A stretch of 28,326 nucleotides of DNA from an uncultured Oscillospiraceae bacterium (GTDB lineage Bacteria; Bacillota; Clostridia; Oscillospirales; Oscillospiraceae), in NCBI GenBank assembly GCA_910588135.1, contig CAJUOT010000035.1, forward strand, positions 1-28,326, read 5' to 3'. A program made the translations under genes and the position numbers. Shown in pieces: positions 21,913 through 28,326 of this stretch. The notes below the pieces were generated by a model that was not told the origin of the DNA, searched no databases, and worked only from the letters and a program-made list of their open reading frames with translations. Positions within the stretch are counted from its first letter, which is position 1; the number at the start of each line of letters is the position of its first letter.

Positions 21913-23304
21913 TCAGCCCGCCTGCTTGTGCTCGGAACCAGTCTGCCCGCAGCCCGCGCAGCTGTGCGAGCAGGCCCACAGGCGCTCCGCCGTCCCGTCC
22001 CAGGCGGCGGCGTAGCCGTCGCACTTGGCGCACAGGTGCTCCGCGCTCTCCGGGGACTGGAGGTCGGTGGACTTCGCGCCCGTCCTGGCCACCATCTCCC
22101 GCAGCTTCTCCGGGTTTTCCAGCATGGGGCAGGGTTTGAGGTGGTTCTCGTTGAAGGGCTGGCCGTCGTGGTAGGCCATGAACATGGGGGAGCGCAGGCA
22201 GTCCAGCAGGGACTTTTCCCGGATGTTGGAGTCGGAGTAGTGGACGAACACGCAGGGGTCCACGTCGCCGTTGGCGTTGATGTGGAGATAGCGCCGCCCC
22301 CCGGCGATGCAGCCGCCCACGTACTCCCCGTCGTTCTGGAAGTCGATGAGGAACAGGGGCTTGGTCCTGCGGCAGGCCCGGATGCGGTCGTACATCCGCT
22401 CCCGCTGCTCCGGCGAGGGCATCAGCTCGGTTGCGGCGTCGTTGCCCACCGGCATATAGTGGAAGTACCAGGCGAACTTGGCCCCCCACTCCACCAGCTG
22501 GTCCACAAACTCCTCCGAGCTGATGGACTCCAGGTTGGCGCTGGTGTAGCAGCAGGAGGTGCCGAAGGGCAGCTTCCTGGCCTTGAGAATCTCCATGGCG
22601 CGGCGGACCTTTTTAAACACGCCCTCCCCCCGGCGGCCGTCGGTGGCCTCCTCAAAGCCCTCCACGCTGATGGCGGGGACGAAATTTTTCACCCGCAGCA
22701 TCTGGTCGGCAAAGTCCTCGTCGATGAGGGTGGCGTTGGTGAAGCAGAGGAACTCGCAGTCGCTGTGCTTGTTGCAAAGGGCGATGAGGTCGTCCTTGCG
22801 CACCAGGGGCTCTCCGCCGGTGTAGATGTAGATGTACACCCCCAGCTGCTTGCCCTGGGTGATGATGCTGTCGATCTCGTCGAAGGTGAGGTTGAGCTTG
22901 TTCCCATACTCCGCCGCCCAGCACCCGGTGCAGCGGAGGTTGCAGGCGGAGGTGGGGTCCAGCAGGATGGCCCAGGGGATGTTGCAGCCGTAGCGCTCCC
23001 GGGCCTCTTCCTGGATTCCCCAGCCGATGAGGTTGCCGTTGAGCATGAAGTTTTCGAAAAAGGTCTTGCGCACCTCTCCGTCGATGTCCGTCCACATGGA
23101 CCGGATCAGCTTGTACCAGTTGTTGTCCGGGTTCTCGATCACCCTGCGGAAGGCGGCGCGCTGGCCGGGGAAGCTGTTGGGGCCGTCCCCGGCGAAGCGG
23201 TCCACCCAGTCCATCAGCCTGGGAATATTGGCGTCTGGGTCCTTGTCCAGGTAGCTGTACAGGGCGCGGAAGCCCGCCCGTTTCACGCTGTTCATCATGG
23301 TCAT
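21913..23304 (-). CDS. Radical SAM protein with Cys-rich C-terminal (SPASM-like) region
   Basis: This 463-residue enzyme should cleave S-adenosylmethionine at a [4Fe-4S] cluster held by Cys121, Cys125 and Cys128 (SACNLRCTGCWAAEYG). The partial barrel continues with YIYTGGEPLVRKDDLIAL, a standard GGEP SAM-binding motif, FTNATLIDEDFA and FVPAISVEGFEE. A SPASM-like region has GGCIAGGRRYLHINANGDVDPCVFVH, split by about 60 residues from CPMLENP and a final group of six cysteines (HLCAKCDGY, ACSHSCAGCG) that may hold auxiliary clusters. About 115 N-terminal residues precede the cluster motif. No peptide substrate gene is adjacent. It is preceded by a TetR gene on the same strand. The reaction is unknown. 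Confidence 0.86.
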   Translation of the reverse strand: MTMMNSVKRAGFRALYSYLDKDPDANIPRLMDWVDRFAGDGPNSFPGQRAAFRRVIENPDNNWYKLIRSMWTDIDGEVRKTFFENFMLNGNLIGWGIQEEARERYGCNIPWAILLDPTSACNLRCTGCWAAEYGNKLNLTFDEIDSIITQGKQLGVYIYIYTGGEPLVRKDDLIALCNKHSDCEFLCFTNATLIDEDFADQMLRVKNFVPAISVEGFEEATDGRRGEGVFKKVRRAMEILKARKLPFGTSCCYTSANLESISSEEFVDQLVEWGAKFAWYFHYMPVGNDAATELMPSPEQRERMYDRIRACRRTKPLFLIDFQNDGEYVGGCIAGGRRYLHINANGDVDPCVFVHYSDSNIREKSLLDCLRSPMFMAYHDGQPFNENHLKPCPMLENPEKLREMVARTGAKSTDLQSPESAEHLCAKCDGYAAAWDGTAERLWACSHSCAGCGQTGSEHKQAG

Positions 23305-23338
23305 GTTTTACACGTTCCTTTCTGTCCGGGGCCTGTTT

Positions 23339-23366
23339 GCACCGTGTCAAATGCCCGGCCGGCATT
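23339..23366. promoter_or_regulatory. Candidate operators upstream of the radical SAM gene
   Basis: TTTGCACCGTGTCAAA (ending about 23352) is an imperfect palindrome carrying the GTGTCAAA half-site also present at the TetR gene. AATGCC-N5-GGCATT at 23350-23366 overlaps it. Both fall just downstream of the predicted transcription start. Confidence 0.45.
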
Positions 23367-23385
23367 GTCCCTTGTGTTCAGCGCC

Positions 23386-23414
23386 ATCATACCCCCTGCA
23401 CCTTCCGGTTTCCA
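23386..23414 (-). promoter_or_regulatory. Candidate promoter of the radical SAM gene
   Basis: On the minus strand TGGAAA (23409-23414), a 17-base spacer and TATGAT (23386-23391). The leader is about 75 bases. Confidence 0.55.
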
Positions 23415-23418
23415 TAGA

Positions 23419-23464
23419 CAGGAAGAAGGACCCTGTCAAAACTCTGACAGGGTCCTTCTTCCTG
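23419..23464. terminator. 20-bp perfect inverted repeat between TetR and radical SAM genes
   Basis: Bases 23419-23438 are exactly complementary to 23445-23464 with a 6-base loop. The stem is long enough to end transcription from the TetR gene, but neither side has a T-run, so this is an atypical terminator or another structured element. Confidence 0.55.
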
Positions 23465-23502
23465 TAAAATATTGTAGAATCCTGGGCGGCTCCGGGGCGG
23501 CG

Positions 23503-24063
23503 TCACTGCCGGTTCTTCTGGGCCAGCCGCTCCAGGGTGTAGTCCAGGCAGCCCCCAACCAGGATGTCGAAATCATCCATCCGCTCAATGACGCTGGAGG
23601 GCATCCCCTGCTCCACCCAGCTCAAGACGATGCTGGCCAGCCCCTGGGTCAGCAGCTCCGTCATAAAGCTGATCTGGTCCTCCGTCACGCTGTAGCTCCG
23701 GGCGGCCAGCCGGGTGCGGGCCTCCACCAGGGGGGCGGCCCACCGGCGCACGTGGCTCTCCACATAGCTGCGCTCATAGGCCCGGTACACGTTGAGCACC
23801 AGCACCCGGTGCTCCCGCAGCAGGGTAAGGGTTCGCTCCATGGCCATGTGCCACTCCTCGGGCCGGGCGGCCCCCAGCTCGTCCAGCAGGATCTGAATGC
23901 CGTAGTCCACCACTCCGTACAGATCGGAAAAGTGGTAGTAGAACGCCTGCCGGGAGATGCCGCACTTCTCCACCAGCTCAGTGACGGTGATGTCGTCCAG
24001 CCGCTTGGCCTGGAGCAGCTCAGCCAGGGTATTCATGATTTGGTTTTTTGTGGATTTTGACAC
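23503..24063 (-). CDS. TetR-family transcriptional regulator
   Basis: The 186-residue protein has an N-terminal TetR helix-turn-helix (about residues 3-50: KNQIMNTLAELLQAKRLDDI, then VTELVEKCGISRQAFYYHFSD) and an all-helical ligand/dimer domain with VLNVYRAYERSYVESHVRRW and a C-terminus FMTELLTQGLASIVLSWVEQGM. This is like the DhaS-type subgroup. The GTG start at 24063 follows GGGGGAA. The bases at the start codon, GTGTCAAAA, match a half-site found in a palindrome at 24133-24156 and before the radical SAM gene, so autoregulation and control of both neighbours is plausible. The effector is unknown. Confidence 0.88.
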   Translation of the reverse strand: MSKSTKNQIMNTLAELLQAKRLDDITVTELVEKCGISRQAFYYHFSDLYGVVDYGIQILLDELGAARPEEWHMAMERTLTLLREHRVLVLNVYRAYERSYVESHVRRWAAPLVEARTRLAARSYSVTEDQISFMTELLTQGLASIVLSWVEQGMPSSVIERMDDFDILVGGCLDYTLERLAQKNRQ

Positions 24064-24132
24064 ATCGCTTCCCCCTTCCCCGAATTTTGAAACATTATAC
24101 CGGGTTTCCCCGGGGGACGCAAGGCTTGCCTT

Positions 24133-24156
24133 TTGACACTGGCGGAAATGTGTCAA
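24133..24156. promoter_or_regulatory. Candidate TetR operator
   Basis: TTGACAC (24133-24139), ten bases, then GTGTCAA (24150-24156) form a perfect dyad between the divergent TetR and TauE/SafE genes. TTGACA within it could also serve as a -35 element on either strand, so binding would block transcription. Confidence 0.6.
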
Positions 24157-24202
24157 TGAATAATTCCCCCCGGCGGTGGCAAACTGGGCTGGGGTGAATG
24201 TG

Positions 24203-24568
24203 ATGGACGGCAAAAAAAGCAAAACGGTGTGGTACGCCCTGGCGGGAGGAGCCGCCGGGGTGGTGAACGGATTCTTTGGCGGGGGCGGCGGCCAGGTGCT
24301 GGTGCCCCTGCTGGCGGGGAAGTGCGGCCTGGACCAGCGCCGCGCCTTCGCCACCTCGGTGGCGGTGATCGCGCCGCTGTGCGCCCTGTCCGCCGCCGTC
24401 TACTGGTTTCGGGGGCAGCTGGATTTTGCCCTGGCCCTGCCCTATCTGATCGGGGGGCTGATCGGCGGCTTTGTGGGGGGGCGGGTGTTCAAACGCCTGT
24501 CCATGACCTGGCTGCGCCGGGGATTTGCCCTGCTCATTTTGTACGGCGGGGTGAAGGCGCTGCTATGA
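24203..24568 (+). CDS. Half-size TauE/SafE family membrane protein, first of a pair
   Basis: The 121-residue protein has about four transmembrane helices and the Gly-rich re-entrant motif of TauE/SafE exporters near its N-terminus (NGFFGGGGGQVLVPLLAGKCGLDQRRAFATSVAV, key part GGGGGQVLVPLL). Canonical TauE/SafE proteins have about 250 residues and eight helices with two such repeats; this is only the first. ATG 24203 follows GGGGTGA, and in-frame GTG codons lie upstream at 24176 and 24200. Its stop overlaps the next start (ATGA). The two halves probably form a hetero-oligomeric exporter of sulfite or organic sulfonate or carboxylate anions; the substrate is unproven. Confidence 0.82.
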   Translation: MDGKKSKTVWYALAGGAAGVVNGFFGGGGGQVLVPLLAGKCGLDQRRAFATSVAVIAPLCALSAAVYWFRGQLDFALALPYLIGGLIGGFVGGRVFKRLSMTWLRRGFALLILYGGVKALL

Positions 24569-24924
24569 GGGACTTTCTCATCGCCGTCCTGGCCGGGGCG
24601 GTCACCGGCGTGCTGTCCGGCTTCGGGGTGGGGGGCGGCTCCCTGCTGCTCATCTACATGACCAGCTTTGCCGGGGTATCCCAGGCGCTGGCCCAGGGGG
24701 TCAACCTGCTCTACTTCCTGCCCGCCGCCGCCACCGCCCTCCCCGCCCACTTCAAAAACGGGTACGTGGAAAAAGGGGCTCTTCTCCCCGCCATCGGGCT
24801 GGGCCTCGCCTGCTCGGCCCTCACCGCCTGGGCGGCCACCGCGCTGGACGTGGAGGTGCTGCGCAAATGCTTCGGCGGATTCCTGATTGTCATCGGGCTG
24901 CGGGAGCTGTTTCGAAAGGGCTGA
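24565..24924 (+). CDS. Half-size TauE/SafE family membrane protein, second of a pair
   Basis: The 119-residue protein has about four helices and its own repeat motif: GVLSGFGVGGGSLLLIYMTSFAGVSQALAQGVNLLYFLPAA, key part GFGVGGGSLLLIYM, then HFKNGYVEKGALLPAIGLGL. It has the length and topology of the second half of a full TauE/SafE protein. It overlaps the first half by four bases, consistent with fixed stoichiometry. The shared GxGGGxLLxP-type loops are present in both halves, so the pair recreates the twofold pseudo-symmetry of the full-length family. Confidence 0.82.
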   Translation: MRDFLIAVLAGAVTGVLSGFGVGGGSLLLIYMTSFAGVSQALAQGVNLLYFLPAAATALPAHFKNGYVEKGALLPAIGLGLACSALTAWAATALDVEVLRKCFGGFLIVIGLRELFRKG

Positions 24925-24937
24925 AAAGCCGCCGGCT

Positions 24938-24970
24938 CCGCGGGGCTTTGAATCCGCGGTTCTTTATTTC
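24938..24970 (+). terminator. Possible terminator after the TauE/SafE pair
   Basis: CCGCGG at 24938-24943 pairs with CCGCGG at 24954-24959 around a 10-base loop and is followed by a T-rich tract. A competing AAAGCC...GGCTTT pairing starts just before it. Confidence 0.55.
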
Positions 24971-24972
24971 GC

Positions 24973-25001
24973 TTGCCTTTCCGCCCCATCCGTGCTAAGA
25001 T
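24973..25001 (+). promoter_or_regulatory. Promoter of the ZIP transporter gene
   Basis: TTGCCT (24973-24978), a 17-base spacer and TAAGAT (24996-25001). Transcription would begin at the 5' arm of the hairpin at 25004-25039. Confidence 0.6.
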
Positions 25002-25003
25002 AG

Positions 25004-25039
25004 ATTTGCCGGACGGACCTCACGGTCCGTCCGGCAAAT
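25004..25039 (+). promoter_or_regulatory. 16-bp perfect hairpin at the 5' end of the ZIP transcript
   Basis: Bases 25004-25019 are exactly complementary to 25024-25039 with loop TCAC. It begins two bases after the -10 hexamer and ends 8 bases before the AGGAG ribosome binding site at 25047. It could be a DNA operator for a metal regulator or an RNA 5' stabiliser. There is no T-run. Confidence 0.65.
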
Positions 25040-25060
25040 CCTGTTTAGGAGCGCATACAC

Positions 25061-25849
25061 ATGAATCCCATCCTGTTCGTCATTTGTCTGACCGCGGCCA
25101 CCGGCGTGGGCGGCTTGGCCCTGGGCGGCGCCCTGGCCGCGCTGTTCAAGCGGAAGTCCCCCAGGGGAACCAGCCTGCTGCTCAACTTCACCGGGGGGCT
25201 GATGCTGGCCATCGTGGCGCTGGATATGGTGCCCGAGGCTGTGGAGACCGCCGGAGCGGGGACCCGCCTGCTGATGGTGCCCATCGTGCTGGTGCTGGGC
25301 TTTGCGGTCACATGGCTGCTCAACTGCTGGATTGACAAGAGCGCCCACCATGAGGACGAGAGCCGCCCCCACCACTGCGCCTGCGGCCACCATGACCTCC
25401 ACACCGCCGGCATCGTGCTGGCAGCGGCGGTGGCCCTGCACAACGTTCCGGTGGGCATGGCGGTGGGGGCCGCGGTGGCGGTGGAGGGCATCTGTCTGGC
25501 CAGCGTGCTGGCGGCGGTGACCATCGGCCTGCACAACCTGCCCGAGGGCATGAGCATCGCCACCCCCCTGCTCCACGACGGCTCCAAAACCGTCTCCGCC
25601 ATCGCGGTGGCCGCGCTGTCCGGCCTGCCCACGGTGCTGGGGGCGCTGGCGGGTTACCTGGTGGGCAACCAGGCCCCCGCCGCCCTGGCCGCCGCCCTGG
25701 GTCTGGCCGGGGGCGCCATGCTGTACGTGGTGTTTTTCGAGCTGCTGCCCGAGGCGTCCCTCCAGTGGAAATCCCGCTGGTCCATCCTGGGCGCGGTGGT
25801 GGGCTTCGCCCTGGGGGTGCTGCTCATCTCCGGCCACGGCCACCACTGA
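25061..25849 (+). CDS. ZIP-family divalent metal transporter
   Basis: The 262-residue polytopic membrane protein moves zinc or related metals into the cytoplasm. The paired metal-site helices are visible: ALHNVPVGMAVG (His127, Asn128) and GLHNLPEGMSIATP (His158, Asn159, Glu162), matching the ZIP consensus HNxPEG. Between helices 3 and 4 lies a His/Cys/acid-rich loop (AHHEDES, PHHCACGHHDLH) as usual for ZIP metal sensing or capture. About eight helices are predicted. AGGAG at 25047-25051 supports ATG 25061. It is monocistronic, between its own promoter and terminator. The metal preference is not certain. Confidence 0.92.
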   Translation: MNPILFVICLTAATGVGGLALGGALAALFKRKSPRGTSLLLNFTGGLMLAIVALDMVPEAVETAGAGTRLLMVPIVLVLGFAVTWLLNCWIDKSAHHEDESRPHHCACGHHDLHTAGIVLAAAVALHNVPVGMAVGAAVAVEGICLASVLAAVTIGLHNLPEGMSIATPLLHDGSKTVSAIAVAALSGLPTVLGALAGYLVGNQAPAALAAALGLAGGAMLYVVFFELLPEASLQWKSRWSILGAVVGFALGVLLISGHGHH

Positions 25850-25852
25850 AAA

Positions 25853-25889
25853 AATCCCGGCGCCCCAGGGCGCCGGGATTCTGTTTTTC
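25853..25889. terminator. Bidirectional terminator between ZIP and membrane-protein genes
   Basis: AATCCCGGCGCC (25853-25864) and GGCGCCGGGATT (25869-25880) form a perfect 12-bp stem with an A-run before and CTGTTTTT after. Confidence 0.92.
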
Positions 25890-26657
25890 TTACACCATCT
25901 TGACCGTGAAGAACACCGCCTGGGCAAACAGCCACGCCGCCAGGGCGTACAGCAGATACCGGGTGGCGGCCAGCCCCAGGGCCAGGCACAGCACCATCGC
26001 CAAGGCGGTGACGCCGCAGGTGATCCAGCCCATCAGATAGTCCGAACCGGCGGGGAGCACCCGCAGGCCGCCCAGCCTGCCGTCGTTCTTTTTCAGCAGG
26101 AAGCACAGCGCCGCGCTGGCCGCCAGCACCACCAGCCCGCCAACAAAGCAGGCGGTAATCGCCCGGGGGTGGTTCATATAGTACCTCCCGTAAAGCCACA
26201 CGGCCAGCAGGCCGCCGCCCGTGAGAAAGGCGCTGTAGAAAAAGGGGCGCTGGTAGAGGAAGAAAATCACGATCAGCACCGCCGCCGCCGCGGGCAGCAT
26301 CGTGAGCACACGCACACCGTCCGGATAGACAAAGCGGCACACCAGAGACACCACCCACAGCGCCGCGCTGGCCGCGGCGATGGCCGCAGGCAGCAGAACG
26401 GGCTTTCCGCTCCGGGCAAAGACCACCGCCCAGGCAATGCAGCCCACCGTAATCACCGCGCCCGCGACGGCAAAGACCTGGAAGAACGTGAGCAGCCCCT
26501 TGGCCAGGACACCGCCCCAGATCATATCCACACACGCCTTCTGCAGCAACAGCAGCAGCAACTCTACCACCACCGCGCCGGCCAGCCAGAAAAGCATCCG
26601 GTTAAAAACCTTGTCCTCCTCGCTCTGGCGGCGTTCGCGCTTACCCTTCTCAAACAT
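25890..26657 (-). CDS. Multi-pass membrane protein of unknown function
   Basis: The 255-residue protein has a charged head (MFEKGKRERRQSEEDKVFNR) and about eight hydrophobic helices, with short loops such as CRFVYPDGVRV, YGRYYMNHPR and LLKKNDGRLGGLRVLPAG. No catalytic or transport motif is recognised. A GGACGGGTG site precedes the start. It has its own promoter and is convergent with the ZIP gene and divergent from cytidine deaminase; nothing in the context hints at its job. Confidence 0.75.
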   Translation of the reverse strand: MFEKGKRERRQSEEDKVFNRMLFWLAGAVVVELLLLLLQKACVDMIWGGVLAKGLLTFFQVFAVAGAVITVGCIAWAVVFARSGKPVLLPAAIAAASAALWVVSLVCRFVYPDGVRVLTMLPAAAAVLIVIFFLYQRPFFYSAFLTGGGLLAVWLYGRYYMNHPRAITACFVGGLVVLAASAALCFLLKKNDGRLGGLRVLPAGSDYLMGWITCGVTALAMVLCLALGLAATRYLLYALAAWLFAQAVFFTVKMV

Positions 26658-26769
26658 TGGTTCACCCGTCCTTTATCTCTCAGATGGACGCGCCCGGGCC
26701 TTCCCCGGCGCACTCCGTTTTTTGGTATGGCAGACGTGCGGGAATGCTGTCCCCGCACAAGCGGATTAT

Positions 26770-26798
26770 AGTATATCAGAAATCCCCCTGCATTGCAA
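26770..26798 (-). promoter_or_regulatory. Promoter of the membrane-protein gene
   Basis: On the minus strand TTGCAA (26793-26798), a 17-base spacer and TATACT (26770-26775) preceded by TGA. Confidence 0.7.
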
Positions 26799-26851
26799 CA
26801 ACAAAAATCGTCCGGCTTTCCGCTTTCCCCCTTCCTCAAAGGGCAAAAAGC

Positions 26852-26860
26852 TGGTATACT
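26852..26860 (+). promoter_or_regulatory. Extended -10 promoter of the cytidine deaminase gene
   Basis: TGG followed by TATACT at 26855-26860 forms an extended -10 element. The -35 region (TTCCTC near 26832) is weak. Confidence 0.55.
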
Positions 26861-26926
26861 GCATAGAGAGGGGGCGGTTCGTCCCCCTTCCGCCCCAAAG
26901 GCATCATTTGGAAAGGAGTTTTGAAT

Positions 26927-27319
26927 ATGACCGACCAAGCCCTGGTAGACCTGGCTTTTTCCATGCTGGAGCGCTCCTATGTGCCCTACTCCCACTTCCC
27001 CGTGGGGGCTGCCCTGCTGTGCGCCGACGGCACGGTATTCACCGGCTGCAACATCGAAAACGCCGCCTATGGGCCCACCATCTGCGCCGAGCGCACCGCC
27101 CTGGCCAAGGCCGTCAGCGAAGGGCACAGAGCGTTCACCACCATCGCTGTGGCGGGCAAAAGCACCGACTACTGCTGGCCCTGCGGCGTCTGCCGGCAGG
27201 TGCTCTACGAGTTCGCGCCGGAGCTCACCGTGCTGGTGGCCCGGGGGGACGGGGACTATGTGAAGCTGCCGCTGAGGGAGCTGCTGCCCCACGGCTTCGG
27301 CCCCGGCTCACTGAACTGA
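26927..27319 (+). CDS. cdd: Cytidine deaminase
   Basis: This enzyme deaminates cytidine and deoxycytidine to the uridine forms in pyrimidine salvage. The 130-residue length fits the small tetrameric type. The active site is complete: CNIENAAYGPTICAERTAL with zinc ligand Cys53 and catalytic Glu55, and PCGVCRQVL with zinc ligands Cys86 and Cys89. The N-terminal SYVPYSHFPVGAALL is the usual substrate-binding segment. ATG 26927 lies 9 bases after AAAGGAG; an in-frame TTG at 26921 is too close to that site. It is monocistronic. Confidence 0.96.
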   Translation: MTDQALVDLAFSMLERSYVPYSHFPVGAALLCADGTVFTGCNIENAAYGPTICAERTALAKAVSEGHRAFTTIAVAGKSTDYCWPCGVCRQVLYEFAPELTVLVARGDGDYVKLPLRELLPHGFGPGSLN

Positions 27320-27332
27320 GCCTTTAAAGCAG

Positions 27333-27367
27333 AAGGGTCTCCGCGTCTGCGGAGGCCCTTCCTTTTT
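27333..27367 (+). terminator. Terminator of cdd
   Basis: AAGGGTCTCCGC and GCGGAGGCCCTT pair (one wobble) around GTCT and are followed by CCTTTTT. Confidence 0.88.
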
Positions 27368-27794
27368 ACAGGAAACGCTTCATTTCCTCAATGTTGGCCT
27401 GTTCCGTCTTCAGAAGCTTGTCCGCCAGACGGCGCACCTTGTCGTCCCGCAGCTCGCAGTCCCGGATGGTGCGCAGGCTCTTGGTCACGCCCATGGTGGA
27501 GCCCTGGATCATCATCTCCGCGATATTCGTGGCGGAGCGGTCCGTCATGGCTTTCATCGTGCTCATCACTTCGGAGGAGGCCTTGGCCACAGGGCTCAAC
27601 CCCTTCGGGTCCCCTCCCCGCGCCTGGAGCATGGAGCCGGCTGTGTTCCGCAGCTGTTCGTATTCGGTGAGCTGGCTGTTCAGGGCGGACACCAGCTTGG
27701 GTTCGTCAGCGTATTTCAGCACTGAGCGTATCCCCTCCCCGCCCATCTCGGCGGTCTGGTAAATGTGGTTGAGCAGTTGGTTTTCGCTGAGCAT
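27366..27794 (-). CDS. Small all-helical protein, possibly ferritin-like
   Basis: The 142-residue soluble protein is predicted to be almost all helix: LLNHIYQTAEMGGEGIRSVL, LVSALNSQLTEYEQLRNTAGSML, ASSEVMSTMKAMTDRSATNIAEMMIQ (in part) and a Lys/Arg-rich end VRRLADKLLKTEQANIEEMKRF. The four-helix pattern with Glu near the ends of the first two helices recalls DUF2383-like ferritin folds, but a full di-iron motif (ExxH pairs) is absent. ATG 27794 follows GAGGTGAT. It lies 53 bases after the antiporter gene on the same strand and may be co-transcribed with it. Function unknown. Confidence 0.7.
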   Translation of the reverse strand: MLSENQLLNHIYQTAEMGGEGIRSVLKYADEPKLVSALNSQLTEYEQLRNTAGSMLQARGGDPKGLSPVAKASSEVMSTMKAMTDRSATNIAEMMIQGSTMGVTKSLRTIRDCELRDDKVRRLADKLLKTEQANIEEMKRFL

Positions 27795-27847
27795 TGTCAT
27801 CACCTCAGCGTTAGTATGCCCGGAATATTTCCGGAAAACCGCTCAGC

Positions 27848-28326
27848 TCACTTGTCCAGCTGGAGGGGAGCCTTGGGGGCGTTTTTCTTCCGGGCGCTGG
27901 TCCTGCCCTCCTCGTGAATCTCACCGGCAGCCGCAAGGGAGCGCTTGGTCAGCGCCGGACCCACCAGCTCGTACACCAGCACGGAGAACAGCACTACACT
28001 GCGCACCACCGCGCCGTCCGCCAGCTGCTGGGCGGTGAGGGCCATGCCCAGCGCCACGCCGGCCTGGGGCAGCAGGGTGACGCCCAGGTGCTTTTTGATG
28101 CTGTCGCTGCACCCGGTGAGCGCGCAACTGGCATAGGCGCCATAGTATTTGCCCAGAGATCGGGACGCGATGTACACCGCGCCGATGAGCAGCACCATGG
28201 GATTGGACAAAATTTTCAAGTTCAGCTCCGCGCCGCTCAGCACGAAGAACAGCACAAACAGCGGCGTGGTCCAGCCGTCCACACGGCCCATCAGCTCCTC
28301 GGAGAAGTCGCAGATGTTGCAGAAAA
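27848..28326 (-). CDS. Cation:proton antiporter of the Kef/CPA2 type, C-terminal part
   Basis: The open frame runs out of the window at 28326, so the N-terminal two-thirds are missing. The visible 159 residues have FCNICDFSEELMGRVDGWTTPLFVLFFVLSGAELNL (key part PLFVLFFVLSGAELNL, the CPA2 helix with the family FFxxxG pattern), GKYYGAYASCALTGC, a discontinuous-helix region KHLGVTLLPQAGVALGMALTAQQL and LFSVLVYELVGPALTKRSL. A basic cytoplasmic tail of about 30 residues lacks a TrkA-N domain. It probably exchanges Na+ or K+ for H+ in the membrane. Confidence 0.82.
   Translation of the reverse strand, partial: FCNICDFSEELMGRVDGWTTPLFVLFFVLSGAELNLKILSNPMVLLIGAVYIASRSLGKYYGAYASCALTGCSDSIKKHLGVTLLPQAGVALGMALTAQQLADGAVVRSVVLFSVLVYELVGPALTKRSLAAAGEIHEEGRTSARKKNAPKAPLQLDK

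Noticed and set aside
21787..24060. Plus-strand open frame of about 757 codons
   Set aside because: It runs antisense across the radical SAM and TetR genes, has no ribosome binding site and encodes His/Gly/Val-rich low-complexity sequence.
27820..27834. CCGGAA-TAT-TTCCGG hairpin between the antiporter and the small helical protein genes as a terminator
   Set aside because: The stem is only six pairs and no T-run follows on the minus strand, so it is not a convincing terminator; the two genes may be co-transcribed.

Overview
The window reads as chromosomal DNA of a GC-rich, Gram-positive, anaerobic clostridium, most like the gut Oscillospiraceae (the Flavonifractor/Lawsonibacter/Pseudoflavonifractor group); that placement is an inference. 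The support is strong GGAGG-type ribosome binding sites, consensus sigma-A promoters, the YaaL (DUF2508)-BofA pair typical of endospore formers, a clostridial type IV pilus cluster with a DUF4860 protein, a flavoredoxin-rubredoxin fusion, and a secreted protein with an SLH-like C-terminus. There are no rRNA or tRNA genes, no insertion sequence and no CRISPR array.

Layout. 1-1301 is the 3' end of leuS. 1461-2421 carries rpsU on a perfect promoter, then DUF2508 and bofA. 2465-4530 holds a membrane-anchored DUF4015 putative glycoside hydrolase and a TIM-barrel protein. 4532-5998 (minus) is an SDR oxidoreductase plus a flavin reductase/rubredoxin fusion. 6198-8748 is the most unusual part: a leader of about 550 nt with three tandem copies of the c-di-GMP-I (GEMM) riboswitch core, upstream of a secreted beta-helix/SLH-like surface protein. 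8754-12657 (minus) is a six-gene type IV pilus/type II secretion-like operon (gspF/pilC, four small membrane-anchored proteins, pilT). 12783-13769 (minus) is a lipoprotein transglutaminase.

13981-16350 is a purine salvage locus: a phosphoribosyltransferase diverging from a guanine-type riboswitch, its terminator and an NCS2 purine permease. 16440-21589 (minus) is a complete five-gene Opp/Dpp-type ABC importer whose binding protein has a tandemly duplicated signal-peptide segment. 21619-21729 is a hairpin-rich noncoding element. 21913-24063 (minus) holds a radical SAM protein and a TetR regulator that share a GTGTCAA motif; a palindromic copy of it lies before a split TauE/SafE pair on the plus strand (24203-24924). 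A ZIP metal transporter, a multi-pass membrane protein, cytidine deaminase, a small helical protein and the end of a Kef/CPA2-type antiporter finish the window.

Taken together, 6.2-12.7 kb looks like a cell-surface or sessility region. An apparently c-di-GMP-sensing RNA array precedes a surface protein that is convergent with the retraction ATPase and assembly genes of a type IV pilus. c-di-GMP is known to control pili and adhesins in clostridia, but the link between these two operons is an inference from position.
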